A stretch of 64,000 nucleotides of DNA from Brachypterus glaber (GCA_958510825.1 OY294050.1:5309340-5373339), one strand, 5' to 3'; shown: positions 1 through 12,360, counted from the stretch's first letter. Made by a program: numbers and translations. Notes: a model not told the origin generated them from the letters alone.

Positions 1-96
1 AAAATTTTACTGCAAAATAAAATAGCATTATGACGTACGTTATCGCACTAGTGCTATAAAAAACACACGCATTAAAAATAGTGTATTACATAATGA

Positions 97-192
97 GGTG
101 GAAAATGTCTAATTTCCTGGGGGAAAGTTAGCAAGACCACGGGGCGGCCCCGCGATCTGCTAATTCCCGAAGGAAAAAAGAAATGTTCCACC
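97..192. repeat. Hairpin repeat with GC-rich apex
   Basis: Imperfect inverted repeat. GGTGGAAAATGT at 97 pairs with AATGTTCCACC at 182-192, and the centre is GC-rich (ggggcggcccc). It looks like a small foldback element. I cannot name the family. Confidence 0.5.
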
Positions 193-1849
193 AAGGTTTG
201 TATACCATTTTATTTACAATTATACCTATTTATTTCACAATTGTTGATTTATTTTCCACAACAAAACTGCCCATCTTTAAATTTATGAATATTGGTGAAG
301 TTATAACTATACCCGGGGAAAAAAGTTTTTGTATACATAGTTATGTATAATTATGTCTAATTTTACGTAAAATTATACATAATTATACATAACTATGTAT
401 GATGTCTGGATTTTGACAATGTATACATAATTATGTATGAGTATACATAGACCTACGCCTAATTATGTATGATCATGCATAACATTTTAAATTTTGGCGA
501 AGGCGCACCATATCTGGCCAGGCATGGCAAAGTTCTGGTATGTTTATGCATAATCATGCATGATACCTAGGGTTGTTTAAAAACGGTTTTTTTAATACGT
601 TGTTTTAAAACGTTTTTTTTTTTTTGTTTTTTATTCGTTTCTTTGTTTTTTTTTCGTGCCCAATTCTCAACAAAAAAATGTTATTAATTAATAAACTGTC
701 TTTTAGTTGTTAAATTAGTACATTTCGTATATTTATATTATTTTTTTAATATTTAGAACTTCAGTTTGTTTCGACTCCGATAAAAATCGCAAATAAGTTA
801 GGTTATAACCTAATATAAGTTCTGATCTGAATTTTAAGAAAAAAATACCGAAAAAAATATTGTTTCCATTTAATTATACGGTATGGAATATGTTATTTTA
901 TAAAGTCCGTTATATAAAATGTAATTTTATCAGATTATGTCTGATTTTATTATCACATGAAAACTTTTACACGTCAAAATGTTCGTCTTTTTTTCAGTGT
1001 ATATTAATATAATAATTAATTTTGATTTATGATATTGCCCATTAAAATTTAAACATACCTTTCTAGTTGGGGGTACACTTACTTTTTATTCCCATATATC
1101 TTTATTTCACTTAAATGCCTTTTTGCGGCTATGTTTTCCACTCCGCAAAAGTTTGGACACTTATAATCAAAGATAATAGCACCCAAGCTGGCGCTTTTGG
1201 CCTATTACCACAAAATAAATCGAATATCAAAGAAAAGTTTACAACAGCGCAATTTTCGCGAAAATACATCATTTACGGAAAATTATATGCAATTTAAAAA
1301 TTTTAATTTATGGATAAAACTGCTGTAAAGTAGGGTATTTCAAAAAACAAGATTTTTGGAGATCCCTCATACCATAACAAAATTCTGTGCGATTTTAGTT
1401 CAAAAAAATGTCCACCCCACTCCATTTAAAAATTGGAAAAAATCAATTATTTTTAATTTCTCAAAATATTGTAAACAAGTTTTTTACAAAAAAAAATCAA
1501 GTTTTTTTCCTAAAACGTCGAGAAAAATCAAAATAAGCTAGAAAAATTTAATGTCTGTCTGTCTGTCGGTCGGCCGGCCTGTCTGTCTGTATCCACGGTA
1601 ACTTAAGAATGTTAAATTTTTAAATACCAGGACAAAAATTTAAAAACGGCCTAAAAGATATCCAAAACCTACACAAAAAATTTATTACCATTTTTTTACA
1701 TGGCCTCCTCTGCAATGTAAAAAATTTATTCTGGACATAATTTTATTACTCGCAATTAATGTGAAAAGTTTAAAAATCACCTAAAAGGTCGACAAAATAA
1801 ACAAAAAATGTTCTTACAATTTTTTTTTCCATGGGATGGGGCCTAAAAT
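193..1849. other. AT-rich intergenic DNA, no gene
   Basis: No supported gene. Positions 330-560 are a run of short palindromic ATAATTATGTATA-type repeats. Around 1550-1590 is a (GTCT/GTCG)n block followed by a degenerate copy of the 'acgataactcaagaacg' core found in many repeats of this window. Short reading frames at 1115 and 1356 have no recognisable similarity. Confidence 0.5.
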
Positions 1850-1992
1850 GAACGTTCAAGTATTACGTAACACAAATTTTGATCATTTTGGACCCAACCC
1901 TGTAACGCTATTTTCCTATACCATTAAAATGGGCGTAACACTCCAAAATGACGCCCACCCTCCTAGGAGCGTTACGTAATACTTGAACGTTC
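1850..1992. mobile_element. MITE family W, complete copy
   Basis: About 143 bp with inverted ends GAACGTTCAAGTATTACGTA and TACGTAATACTTGAACGTTC. A second copy with both ends lies at 35820-35966, a single end at 18352, and a decayed copy near 38750-38812. It has no coding capacity, so it is a non-autonomous DNA transposon. Confidence 0.75.
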
Positions 1993-2103
1993 CCAAAACA
2001 CTAAAGAAATAAATAAATAAAAAATGACATGATCTGTCAAAAATTGACAAGTAACACATGCTTGTACTCAGAATGGATGTTTGCATCGAAATATGTAAAA
2101 ATA

Positions 2104-2350
2104 TACAGGGTGTACCATTAAAAAAAAACATATTTATTCCACTTACGGGGAAACCGGAAGTGAAACAAAAAATTTAAATCCGCGATTTTATATCCAATGT
2201 AAAATTATACAAATCATTGAAGTTTCGATTTTATCGAATGAAAATTAATCTTAATTTTAGGGGTGGACATTAGGGTGAGACTTCCAAATTTTTCAATTCT
2301 GAAATTTTGGTGGGTCACCCTAGTGGACATAAATAAAACTCACCCGGTAT
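2104..2350. mobile_element. MITE family Q with nested insertion
   Basis: Begins TACAGGGTGT and ends ACTCACCCGGTATA, giving short asymmetric inverted ends. The interior matches 38894-39061 (reversed), 39490-39682 and 62800-62885, including the 'accggaagtgaaac' segment. At 2271-2322 it is interrupted by a 52-bp insertion with its own target duplication. Confidence 0.7.
2271..2322. mobile_element. 52-bp TIR micro-insertion with 8-bp TSD
   Basis: Starts TAGGGTGA and ends TCACCCTA, a perfect 8-bp inverted repeat. It is flanked on both sides by GTGGACAT (2263-2270 and 2323-2330). The related copy at 62860-62880 reads straight through 'gtggacataaataa' and gives the empty site. Confidence 0.75.
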
Positions 2351-2639
2351 ATCGCCGCGCCGGCTTGTTGGGCCATCTTATTAATTGGCATGTAAGTAAC
2401 TCAAGAACTTAATTATTCTAGTGACAAACACGCTAATAAATCACGCAAACTGTTGCAACATTAACAAATAATAACACCCATCAAAACTCTTAAATCACGT
2501 AAAATACAAAAACTATTCTTAGAGTGGAGAAAATGCTGTATTTTACTTGTGCAGAAAGATTTTTCAAATCATTGTAATTATTGGAGCCTAAGCCCACACT
2601 AAAGTGTGTGTGAAGTTTGGGCTTAGGTTTTGGTTCAGT

Positions 2640-3100
2640 GCCCCTAGTAACAATTTTTGTCAAGTCTTGAGCAAGTCTGGATCAAGATTCTTGACCAAGT
2701 AACTGCACCAGATTTTGACAATTCTGGCGCAAGATACTGTCGACAGATTCTTGACAAAGAATTCTCAAAGAATTGCTACAGATACTTCGTCAAGATTCTT
2801 GGACAATTCTTGCAAGAATATAGCAAGAAAAATTGACAAGAAATCGAAAAGTGATCTCTATCATGATCAAATCGTACTTGTTAGAGTAGATCAAGATTCT
2901 TGACCAAGAATCTTGTCAAATTGCTTGCTACAGACTTGACGAACAGACTTGACAAAGCTTCCAGAATCTTACTAAAGTCTTGCCCAAGTCTTGATAAAGA
3001 ATCTTATTAATTCTCTTGTTCAAGAATTGTCCAATTCTTTACAAAGTCAAGTCAAGTACTCTGGTCAAGAAACTTGTCCAAGTTCAATGTTACTAGGGGC
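2640..3100. mobile_element. TIR element with internal TCTTG minisatellite
   Basis: GCCCCTAGTAACA at 2640-2652 is the inverse of TGTTACTAGGGGC at 3088-3100. The 430-bp interior is a degenerate run of short 'tcaagattcttgac'-like words in both orientations. There is no convincing coding capacity. The short frame at 2715 is a by-product of the repeat. Confidence 0.6.
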
Positions 3101-4471
3101 GTAGCATTACACATCTTCACGGCTTATTTTGTCCTTAAAACTGTAAGTATGTAAGAAATTAAACAGTACAAATACCTTATTAGTATAACTGAGTTGGGCG
3201 GGGGTTAAAAAATGTTCAAGTAATCTGAAATTTGGTATGAAAGCCTAGTTTTTCAACTGAAACAACATAGGAGGGGCGCATATGAAAAACAATTAGAAGA
3301 AAGTGTTTTTTTTTGCAATGCCCTACTCTTCAGTTTCTTTCTTCATCACCAATTCAGTCAGAATTGGTTACTACATTTACTCATTACTCAAGAACGCTTT
3401 GAGCTAAAGACTTAAATTTCGGACCATATGTTTCTTACCCAAAATTCCTCGCCAGGATTTTTTTTTTTTGGTAAAAATTGAAATGGAGCTAGGGTGGTAA
3501 AAATTAATAAATCCCGAAAAATGTTAATTCCTTGCCCAGCGTAAGGGAACCACGTAGAAGTCCCGGAAGGCCAATGGAGATAGTAGTATCCCCACCACGG
3601 GGGGAAAACTGTAGGCGCATCGTCAGGATAAATCGGGAAAATCCTTGCACGCTCCTGCTTGTTGAATACGTGCCACGTTGCCCGAAGTGGAAGACCTACC
3701 AGAACGGTTGAAGAAGTGGTAAGTCCGAATTTAATTTTTTTTTATTTTAGAAGTTTTGATTTTAATATACAATTTGTATGCAACTAAGGACTTTTTCAGT
3801 TTATTTATCTTTTTTAGATAGTCCAATTTTCCATTTTTTTCTTAATTTTATAATTATAATTGTATAATATACCTAGGATTTATTAAATTTTATTCTGATT
3901 TTAAAATAAAAATTAAAAAAACAGGACGCTACAAAATATTTTTTAAATATATTTTTTTTTGTTTTGAGTTGTATTTTCTTCGATTTTTTTTTTAATTTAA
4001 TTTTTATCATATAAAATTAATATAACCCTACATTGCATAATGTAGCACACACGCTACAAACCATTAAATCGTTCATGTTTGATATAATAATAACATAATT
4101 TTCATAAATTGATCAAAAAAAGTTAAGGATATTGTTGAGAATGATAATTTTTCTAGGAAAAAACAGTAGAGGGCTGAAATGTGTTAAGCTGCAAACATTT
4201 TGTCCGTCTAGGCACGCCTCTGGATAGAATCAAAAAAATAAATTAAAATAAACTAATTGCCCTTATTGATACTAGTATACATGCAAAATCTCGTCGCCGG
4301 GTACCAGAGTTATTAATTAAAAACTTAATTTTTAGTATAATTTAAAGGGTCGTAACTCTCTTAGGGTTCTTATCCGGACCTATGTCCCTATTCTGGTTTT
4401 TCAGGTTTTGTGATATAGAATCATCCCCTTTATTATATGCAATAAGACTGAAAACACCGTGTAAATCATAT
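3101..4471. other. Intergenic, repeat fragments only
   Basis: Contains a family P terminus at 3103-3135 ('atcttcacggctta'), a decayed 'ttactcaagaacgctttgagct' core at 3380-3420, and at 4200-4390 a fragment matching the right half of the foldback element at 9285-9985. No gene seen. Confidence 0.5.
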
Positions 4472-4602
4472 CCCTGTTGAAAATGACGGGTCTGGGCGGG
4501 TATAAATTGTGCACAAACCGTACTTGAGCGGATGAAATTCAACCTCTCAAGTACGGTTTGTGCACCATTTATACCCGCCCAGACCCGTCATTTTCAGTAG
4601 GG
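4472..4602. repeat. Near-perfect 57-bp-arm hairpin
   Basis: Arms 4472-4528 and 4546-4602 are almost fully complementary around a 17-bp spacer. The segment holding 'gggtctgggcgggtataaat' recurs inverted in the right arm. Probably a recent foldback MITE or a hairpin-forming inversion duplication. Confidence 0.75.
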
Positions 4603-4672
4603 ATCGTTCAAAAGTTAAAAGGGGGGCTGCAAGTCTGCGGTATAATGTACCAAGCGGGTCGAAAGGGATAAA

Positions 4673-4997
4673 CAGAGCCGTAGCTATGGGGGGGAGCCTC
4701 CCCCACCTATCTTGAAATCAAAAAAGTTGCATATTTCATGGATTAAAAACATACAAGTTGCATATTTCATGGGTTAAAAAAAAATAATAAATTTTTAATT
4801 TTGGAAAAAAGTTGTAAATTTCATTTTCTTTAGTCATTAACTTTTTTTTGAGTTTTGAGAAAGGGTGGGACCTTTTTTTTTAGTCATGAACTTTTTTTGA
4901 CGAGGAAAAGAGGAAAAAGTTGTGTTTTTAGGCTAAAAAAAGTTGTAATTTTTGACCTCCTCCCCCCCCCCACCAAATCTCCTTCGCTACGGCCCTG
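4673..4997. mobile_element. hAT-type MITE, copy 1
   Basis: Inverted ends CAGAGCCGTAGC and GCTACGGCCCTG are flanked by exact 8-bp duplications GGGATAAA at 4665-4672 and 4998-5005. An 8-bp duplication and CAGRG-type ends are characteristic of the hAT superfamily. The interior is AT-rich with C/G runs and no transposase. A related copy lies inverted at 19348-19696. Confidence 0.85.
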
Positions 4998-5396
4998 GGG
5001 ATAAAGGTTACTCTAAAACTCGTTACATGTAATGCGATTGACAGATGACGAATTTGACCCATTATCTTTTAGGTCGTAAATTTTACGAACACATCTTACA
5101 AAACTACCGGATTAACTTGTTGATTTTACTTATTTTTATCTGTTTTTATATGCGAGTTTAATTAAAAAGCGTTATTTCACATCCAAACGGTTGACCAATG
5201 ACGAGAAGGTAAAATGGGCTACAAAACGAACGGCTAGTGACCAATTACTAGGTAAAATTAAAACAAAAACTAAAAAATTAAAATAAATAAATATAAAATT
5301 GCAGTTTTTAGCCCCCTATGACGCCTTTTTTTTTAAAAAAATGTCCCCCCTAGCCCTTCTACCCCCACTGCGCCTTTAAACATATTAAATAAATAT

Positions 5397-5640
5397 ACAG
5401 GGTGGTTTATTAGCCCGTTTACAAACTTTGGCAACGAAAATTAGATTCAATTTCATGAAGAAATGTTCATATAAACTTAATTTTGTTTTGCTAAATCATG
5501 GCTACTACGTTTTTCAACTTTTTAAAAACGCTATAACTTCTGAACGAAGAAAGATAGGACCTACGTTTATATGAACATTTCTTCATGAAATTAAATCTAC
5601 TTTTCGTTGCCAAACTTTGTAAACTAATGAATCACCCTGT
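5397..5640. mobile_element. MITE, ACAGGGTG inverted ends
   Basis: Long inverted ends: 'acagggtggtttattagc' at the left matches in inverse 'actaatgaatcaccctgt' at the right. Inner arms are also palindromic ('gaaatgttcatataaac' / 'gtttatatgaacatttc'). It is flanked by TA, as Tc1/mariner-type MITEs are. Confidence 0.75.
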
Positions 5641-6425
5641 ATACCAAAAACAAAAAAAATTCAGTTATGTTATTTACGTGTTTCAAATTTCAAGTTGATA
5701 TCTTAAGCCGTTCAAAAGTAAAAGGGGGGTGGACTTTTGACACTCACTGTATGCTGGTTGGATTTTTCACCGAAACCGAACACAAAAGTTTGTCTTTATG
5801 TCTTCCAGACAAAAAATAAATCGCTTATTTATAAACCGGTGTTTTTTTTCTGGTACACTGACTTAATTACATTGTAACTGACTAATTAATCCGTGTACAC
5901 TGTTTGACTTGGATTAGTAGCATGTTAAGTATTTACAATACATACAGTGCGATCCAAATTTTACCCAACCTGCCCCCTCATTGCAACTTTTGAACGAGTT
6001 TAGATATAAACTTCAAAATCGGAACACATAATTTATGTGACATAAAATTATGTTTAAGCATATTTTTTTATATTTTTACCAGCTTTTATTTAACTTGCAA
6101 TGTTTGTTGTTATTAGTATGTATGTATGTTTGTTTAGGGAAAATCTGCCAAATGGACTTTAAATTAATTCATGAAATGTAATTTATTTATTATCTTTTTA
6201 ACAAAATTTGCTAAAAATTTCTTTTTTTTCAAAAATATACGTTTTAAAATAAATCATTTTTAATAATTGTATCATATTTTAATTAATTAAATTACATACT
6301 GAATGTAAATATTTATTTTATTTAACAGACCATTCAAAATTAAATAAAAATAATTATATTTAATAATGTATTATTAAAATTAAAAAATATATATTTATAT
6401 ACGCAAGGTTCCAAAACAATAGGAA
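5641..6425. other. AT-rich intergenic DNA
   Basis: No gene seen. Contains fragments such as 'atacagtgcgatccaa' near 5943, followed by very AT-rich sequence leading into the satellite array. Confidence 0.4.
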
Positions 6426-8045
6426 TGTCTAATAGGAAAAAAGAGATATTTTAAATGTGGTACTATTACAAGATAAAATGGTCAGATTAAACTACGAACG
6501 AGAATGTATTGGAGAGAAGTGCTGGTTAGGAGAAGGGATTAAACGAAATAATAACTTCATTGTCTAATAGGAAAAAAGAGATATTTTAAATGTGGTACTA
6601 TTAGAAGATAAAATGGTCAGATTAAACTACGAACGAGAATGTATTGGAGAGAAGTGCTGGTTTGGAGAAGGGATTAAACGAAATAATAACTTCATTGTCT
6701 AATAGGAAAAAAGAGACATTTTAAATGTGGTACTATTACAAGATAAAATGGTCAGATTAAACTACGAACGAGAATGTATTGGAGAGAAGTGCTGGTTTGG
6801 AGAAGGGATTAAACGAAATAATAACTTCATTGTCTAATAGGAAAAAAGAGACATTTTAAATGTGGTACTATTACAAGATAAAATGGTCAGATTAAACTAC
6901 GAACGAGAATGTATTGGAGAGAAGTGCTGGTTTGGAGAAGGGATTAAACGAAATAATAACTTCATTGTCTAATAGGAAAAAAGAGACATTTTAAATGTGG
7001 TACTATTACAAGATAAAATGGTCAGATTAAACTACGAACGAGAATGTATTGGAGAGAAGTGCTGGTTTGGAGAAGGGATTAAACGAAATAATAACTTCAT
7101 TGTCTAATAGGAAAAAAGAGACATTTTAAATGTGGTACTATTACAAGATAAAATGGTCAGATTAAACTACGAACGAGAATGTATTGGAGAGAAGTGCTGG
7201 TTTGGAGAAGAGATTAAACGAAATAATAACTTCATTGTCTAATAGGAAAAAAGAGATATTTTAAATGTGGTACTATTAGAAGATAAAATGGTCAGATTAA
7301 ACTACGAACGAGAATGTATTGGAGAGAAGTGCTGGTTTGGAGAAGGGATTAAACGAAATAATAACTTCATTGTCTAATAGGAAAAAAGAGACATTTTAAA
7401 TGTGGTACTATTACAAGATAAAATGGTCAGATTAAACTACGAACGAGAATGTATTGGAGAGAAGTGCTGGTTTGGAGAAGGGATTAAACGAAATAATAAC
7501 TTCATTGTCTAATAGGAAAAAAGAGATATTTTAAATGTGGTACTATTAGAAGATAAAATGGTCAGATTAAACTACGAACGAGAATGTATTGGAGAGAAGT
7601 GCTGGTTTGGAGAAGAGATTAAACGAAATAATAACTTCATTGTCTAATAGGAAAAAAGAGATATTTTAAATGTGGTACTATTAGAAGATAAAATGGTCAG
7701 ATTAAACTACTAACGAGAATGTATTGGAGAGAAGTGCTGGTTTGGAGAAGGGATTAAACGAAATAATAACTTCATTGTCTAATAGGAAAAAAGAGACATT
7801 TTAAATGTGGTACTATTAGAAAATAAAATGGTCAGATTAAACTACGAACGAGAATGTATTGGAGAGAAGTGCTGGTTTGGAGAAGGGATTAAACGAAATA
7901 TTAACTTCATTATCTAATAGGAAAAAAGAGATATTTTAAATGTGGTACTATTAGAAGATAAAATGGTCAGATTAAACTACGAACGAGAATGTATTGGAGA
8001 GAAGTGCTGGTTTGGAGAAGGGATTAAACGAAATAATAACTTCAT
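6426..8045. repeat. 135-bp satellite, 12 tandem copies
   Basis: Twelve consecutive 135-bp units (1620 bp, no partial copy), starting at 6426, 6561, 6696 and so on. Copies differ at a few sites only: agaGATatt/agaGACatt, ttaCaag/ttaGaag, aaGGgatt/aaGAgatt. The first two sites are mostly linked (T with G, C with C), and copies 1 and 11 look recombinant. On the + strand each unit is open for 43 codons between TAATAG doublets, with an internal ATG. Copy 10 has a premature TAA. The frame may be chance. The array ends exactly where a SINE tail begins. Confidence 0.95.
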
Positions 8046-8325
8046 TACATTACATTTTGTTTAACCTCGTACTATTCTACTTAAGTAAGCAACCCCTAAG
8101 TCCAGGACTTGTGTGGGCTAGTAGTAGAGGGAACCACCGGCTTTAATTGACTTTCGAACCAATTTATAGGGAGTGTCCGCTTCTCTTACGCCTTCGCCAA
8201 ATTTCAATTATTAATTAACTGAAAAAGGCAAATCGACGTCGGTGAGAATCGAACTCACGCTATTTGTGTAGTAAACTCGCCAAGTACGACGCGGTAGTCA
8301 CCAAGTCACCAATCCTCCCATTCAT
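8046..8325 (-). mobile_element. tRNA-derived SINE-1, copy A
   Basis: On the minus strand it reads from a tRNA-like head at the right, with a B-box-like GAGTTCGATTCTC near 8245-8257, through a body containing 'ctagtagtagagggaacc', to an A/T-rich tail at 8046. Copies B (19806-20085) and C (28846-29058) share the body. It is not a functional tRNA gene, because the head has no acceptor-stem pairing I can see. Confidence 0.75.
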
Positions 8326-8458
8326 GCGCTAGATTTTCCCTTATCCCTAGGACGTTTCCATAAACTATTAAAGCATGCCAGAAACTGTACTTTTTGAATA
8401 CATTTTATGCGCAAGATTTAAAATTAAAGAGAATAAATGCATTTTAAAATTAAAAACT

Positions 8459-8490
8459 AAACAAGCCGTGAAGATATGTAATGCTTCAAA
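8459..8490. repeat. Family P terminus fragment
   Basis: Contains 'aagccgtgaagatatgtaat', the same terminal motif seen at 3103, 10998, 42093, 44839 and 54878. Confidence 0.6.
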
Positions 8491-8575
8491 TTCTGTAGTA
8501 TACTCATCGCAGTTACCCGTATTTTTACCTGGTGAATTTAACTGAATTGCAATATTTTTCATTTTTAAATGGCGT

Positions 8576-8935
8576 CCTCTACACTGTAAAAAATAAATAG
8601 GTATATACATTATTTTGCACGTAAATGTGATTCTATGCAAATACGTGTAAAATTTACTAGATTTTACATGTAATTTTACAATTTTACATGTAATTTTAAA
8701 ATTTTATATGCACACTACATATAAAATTACATGTAAAATCTAGTAAATTTTACAGAGTTCACTGTAAAAAATAAATATGTAAATTTACATGCAGAATCAT
8801 AGGTAATGTGTTGCCATGCAGAGACAAGTAAAAGTTACGAGATTTTACATGTAATTTTACGATTTTATATGAATATTACATATAAATTACATGTAATATT
8901 TATATAGAATTGTAAAATTACATGTAACAAAATAA
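8576..8935. repeat. AT-rich nested palindromes
   Basis: Repeated 'cactgtaaaaaataaat' words at 8582 and 8760 enclose palindromes of 'attttacatgtaatttta' type (8650-8760 and 8830-8930). This is probably one or two foldback MITEs. No coding sequence. Confidence 0.55.
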
Positions 8936-9264
8936 AAAAAAAATCAAACTAATTTATTTTTTCAAAAAACTAAAAAATAAAACCTATTTCAAATACACCT
9001 TGTATAACGCACTTTGGAACTAAATTTTTGGATTTTGGACATTTTGTTTTATTCGGGGTCAGAAGTAAATGTATTTTACTCCACTAAAGCTGCCAGGAGT
9101 ATAATAATTCAAAATTGTGGGCAACATGATATGTAAAGCTCGGTTCTGATGCACCAGTATAATAATAGCTATTATTATATATTTATGTAATATACTATGT
9201 TGAATAGAGCCGAGGCGTCGCGACGTGCAAAAAAACCCAATTACGAAAAAATAGATGTGCTTTA

Positions 9265-9998
9265 TACAGCCTGTTCCAGAACTCGCGTACCGAAATTTAA
9301 GAGGTGATTCTACATCCAAAAATATGAAAAAAAGTTTCTATAAAGGTTGGTCCGGAAATGAGCTCTAAGGGAGGTACGGCCCTTCGAAGATGACGTATTG
9401 AATGGGGAACAAAAAAAAAGCACCAATAAAATTTTAATGCTGCAGGGTGATTCTTCATTTAAAACTGAGCAAAAAAGTATTATACACCAAAACACCTAAA
9501 TTTAATATTAAAGGAGTAATAGCCTTTTAAAAAGTAACGTTTTTGGTGGCCCAAAATGTTACTTCCTCTTAATTGCATTTTTTTTGATAACGGTTGCTCC
9601 TACAGTGTTACACTATATGATATTTTATATGTATTTTTACTCTAGAAATCTATATTTTTTACAACAAATCCAAAAAACATACACATAGAAAAGTTTGGGG
9701 CAAAAATGTTTTAAGCCTCATATATTTTTTCCGTCTGGGCACGCCTCTGGATAAATTAAAAAAATAAATTAATATAAACTTATTGCCCTTATTAATACTA
9801 GTATACCTGCAAAAGCTCGCCGCTCTAGCTTAAACGGTACCCGAGTTATTAATTAAAAACCTTATTTTTATTACAATTTTAAAGGGCCCTAGATCCCTTA
9901 GGGCTCATTTCCGGACCAACCTTTATAGGAACTTTTTTTATATTTTTGGATCTAGAATCACCTCTTAAATTTTGGCATGCCAGTTATGGATCACCCTC
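9265..9998. mobile_element. Foldback element, arms about 95 bp
   Basis: The left arm (around 9290-9375, 'ggttggtccggaaatgagc') is inverted at the right (around 9895-9985, 'gctcatttccggaccaacc'). The interior 9365-9660 is repeated at 57790-58090, and its right part at 4200-4390, so this is a dispersed family. No transposase is visible. Confidence 0.65.
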
Positions 9999-11351
9999 TA
10001 TGTGCCTGAAAATAAAAAAAGTCGAAAGGTTGGTGAATATTTAAACATAACCCTCCTTACGCGTTGCTGTAGTCGGGTAAAATGTATAATTTACTGTCCT
10101 ACGGTAGTTATCTATTAACTACAAAAGAGACTCAAAAAAGAGAAAAATAAAAATAAAAAAATAAGCTAACTCGAGTTCAGTTATTGTTGAATTTATAATC
10201 TAAATACTTTGAAGTAAGCAAACTACATAGCAAAGGACATTCTATACCAAAAATAAAATGGAACTTCTTAAACCAAAAGGAATGAATTTTCAATAAAGCT
10301 ACAAAAATATATTTGAAAAGGTAAAAACGATGTTTTTACCTAAAAATTAAATACACTGCCCAGTAAAATCGCTTTCCCATTTTCATCTCCGCGCGTTAAA
10401 TGGATTTTTTATTACCAGATTCACTTTCAGAAAAATTTTATTATCAAATTCAGTTTCTTCGTCCCCAAAAACCTCTATATACCAAGTTTGACGAAAATAT
10501 TGAAAATATTTAAAAAATTTACTCCCATGGGGTATACAGCAATTTTTAAATTTTTGTGCTAAAACACCTGTATGCCTAATTTCAAGTCTCTAGCTTAAAG
10601 GGTTCTTAAGTTATCGTGGATACAAGATTTCCCGGCCAGAACGACCAATCGACGGATTTTTTTTTGCTTGAAATAGATTTATTGCACGAATAGAAGGCTT
10701 TCCGAAATTTTGAAAATTTTCAAAATGGGAAAGCAAAAATATATGTGTAAATTTTGGGGTTTTTGTCGTATTTTTCTGAAAAATAGTATAGGGTTATTTT
10801 TTTGAAGAATTTTTTCCAACGTTCAAACAAAAAATTCTTGGATAAAAATTGTTTCGTGAAAAAAAAAACTTTGAAAATGTTTGTCTGATGTCACGTGTTT
10901 TGTGTACTCGATAACTCAAGAACGAATTATACGATCGACACGAAATTTTCAGTAAAAATCAAGTTCTATAAGTGGAAGATCCCTCTGACGAATGCGTACC
11001 ATCACATATCTTCACGGCTTGTTTTTATATGTTACGATGGGGGGAAGTCAAATGATGTCTACTGCACTTTGTATGGCCACTCTAACACTGAGAAAATCCC
11101 TCACATTATGTCGAGGGATTAACGCACCAGATATATTTATATCACGACTTTTTTGGACCTAAAATTCTGATAAATAGTGTCGGTGTTCCGTGCTCGGACA
11201 ACAAAACAATCCGAAACAATAAAGACAGAACATTTGCTTTTATATGTCCTGACATCTTTTATTGTTAATAGCTTTCGGCTTACGTTTTAAGTCTAGTTGA
11301 TTTAGTTTTCGTTAGCTGTGTCTGACAGGCTATGTATTTTACAAGAGAAAT

Positions 11352-11514
11352 GTAGAGGTAACATTACAGGCTAACTTCAGATTTCTGGGCATTCAAGTGG
11401 ATGAAAACCTTGACTGGATGATTTGCGTAAAAAACGACATTGTGACATACTCACTCCGTGTGTTGGGAAGTCTTTTGAATGCACATACGCTTAATATTGT
11501 GTCCTTACGTTATG
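11352..11514 (+). pseudogene. Reverse-transcriptase fragment (non-LTR)
   Basis: Translating from 11352 gives about 54 residues containing FLGIQVDENLDW, a motif typical of the thumb/connection region just after the polymerase domain of non-LTR retrotransposon reverse transcriptases, followed by a plausible helical segment ending LRYG. It has no start and no flanking coding sequence, so it is a relic. Confidence 0.6.
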
Positions 11515-12049
11515 GTAAACTTTTCTGAGGACAGTCCAAAGATAATAATTATTATTTGGTTTTGGAAGTCAGAATTGCGAACAATTTAAAGTTACCGTAT
11601 AAACAATCTTGCAGGGGAACTTTTTGTTCTAACAGAATTATGACAGTTATAGGTTTACACATATTCGACACTAACAATAAAAATTGTTTCATAAAAATGT
11701 CAGTTCCGCTTTTTGTCGAATTTACTACCAGAATTATTCTTTCAGTGTAAAGGACGATTAAAATGTCACGCCCAGACCAACTAACTTGAAATTGTATTTT
11801 TCATTTCAAACTGGACACAACCTATTGATGTATTTCAAATCTTTAAAATATGTATTTGCGGTTTAAACTCGCCGATTTTTACAAATATCTTTTGGAAGAC
11901 ACTTCTATAAATCATTTTAAACACCATTTTAGGCCGATACACAACGTAGAGTTTATTTATTAATCGATTTCGATGAAATTTGGTATATATTAATCGATTT
12001 TTTGTTTTTAATATATTTGAAAATTAGGAAAAACCCCATATATCAATTT

Positions 12050-12360
12050 TCAAAAAAACTACTCCCCGCCCCTCAGGGGCAAAACAATCCCGAGCGAGAA
12101 CTTTTGGTAAGACACCTGTATGCCAAATTTCAAGTCTAGCTTAAAGCATTCGTAAGTTATCGTGTTGAAAAGATTTCCCGGACAGACCGACATTTTTTTT
12201 TTGTTCGAAATGGATTTATATCGACATAAAACGTCATAAAACGCAAAAATAAGCAAATAAAAATTGAAAATTTTTGTTCGAATACAAGGCTTTCCCGAAA
12301 TTTTGAAAATTTTCAAAATGGGAAAGCAAAAGGGAGACGTAAGGCACTTAAGCAACTCTT
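12050..12360 (-). repeat. Family T fragment, inverted
   Basis: Read on the minus strand this matches the segment at 13110-13330, including 'aagctagacttgaaatttgg' and the 'cattttgaaaattttcaaaa' palindrome. Confidence 0.7.

Noticed and set aside
6426..8045. CRISPR-like or repeat-protein array
   Set aside because: The units are identical along their full 135 bp, with no variable spacers, and the genome is eukaryotic. Each unit ends in TAATAG, so no long repeat protein can be made.
8220..8325. tRNA gene on the minus strand
   Set aside because: The B-box-like sequence belongs to a SINE whose body is repeated three more times. No cloverleaf with paired acceptor stem could be drawn. The same reason applies to 20000-20085, 31985-32060 and 53250-53345.
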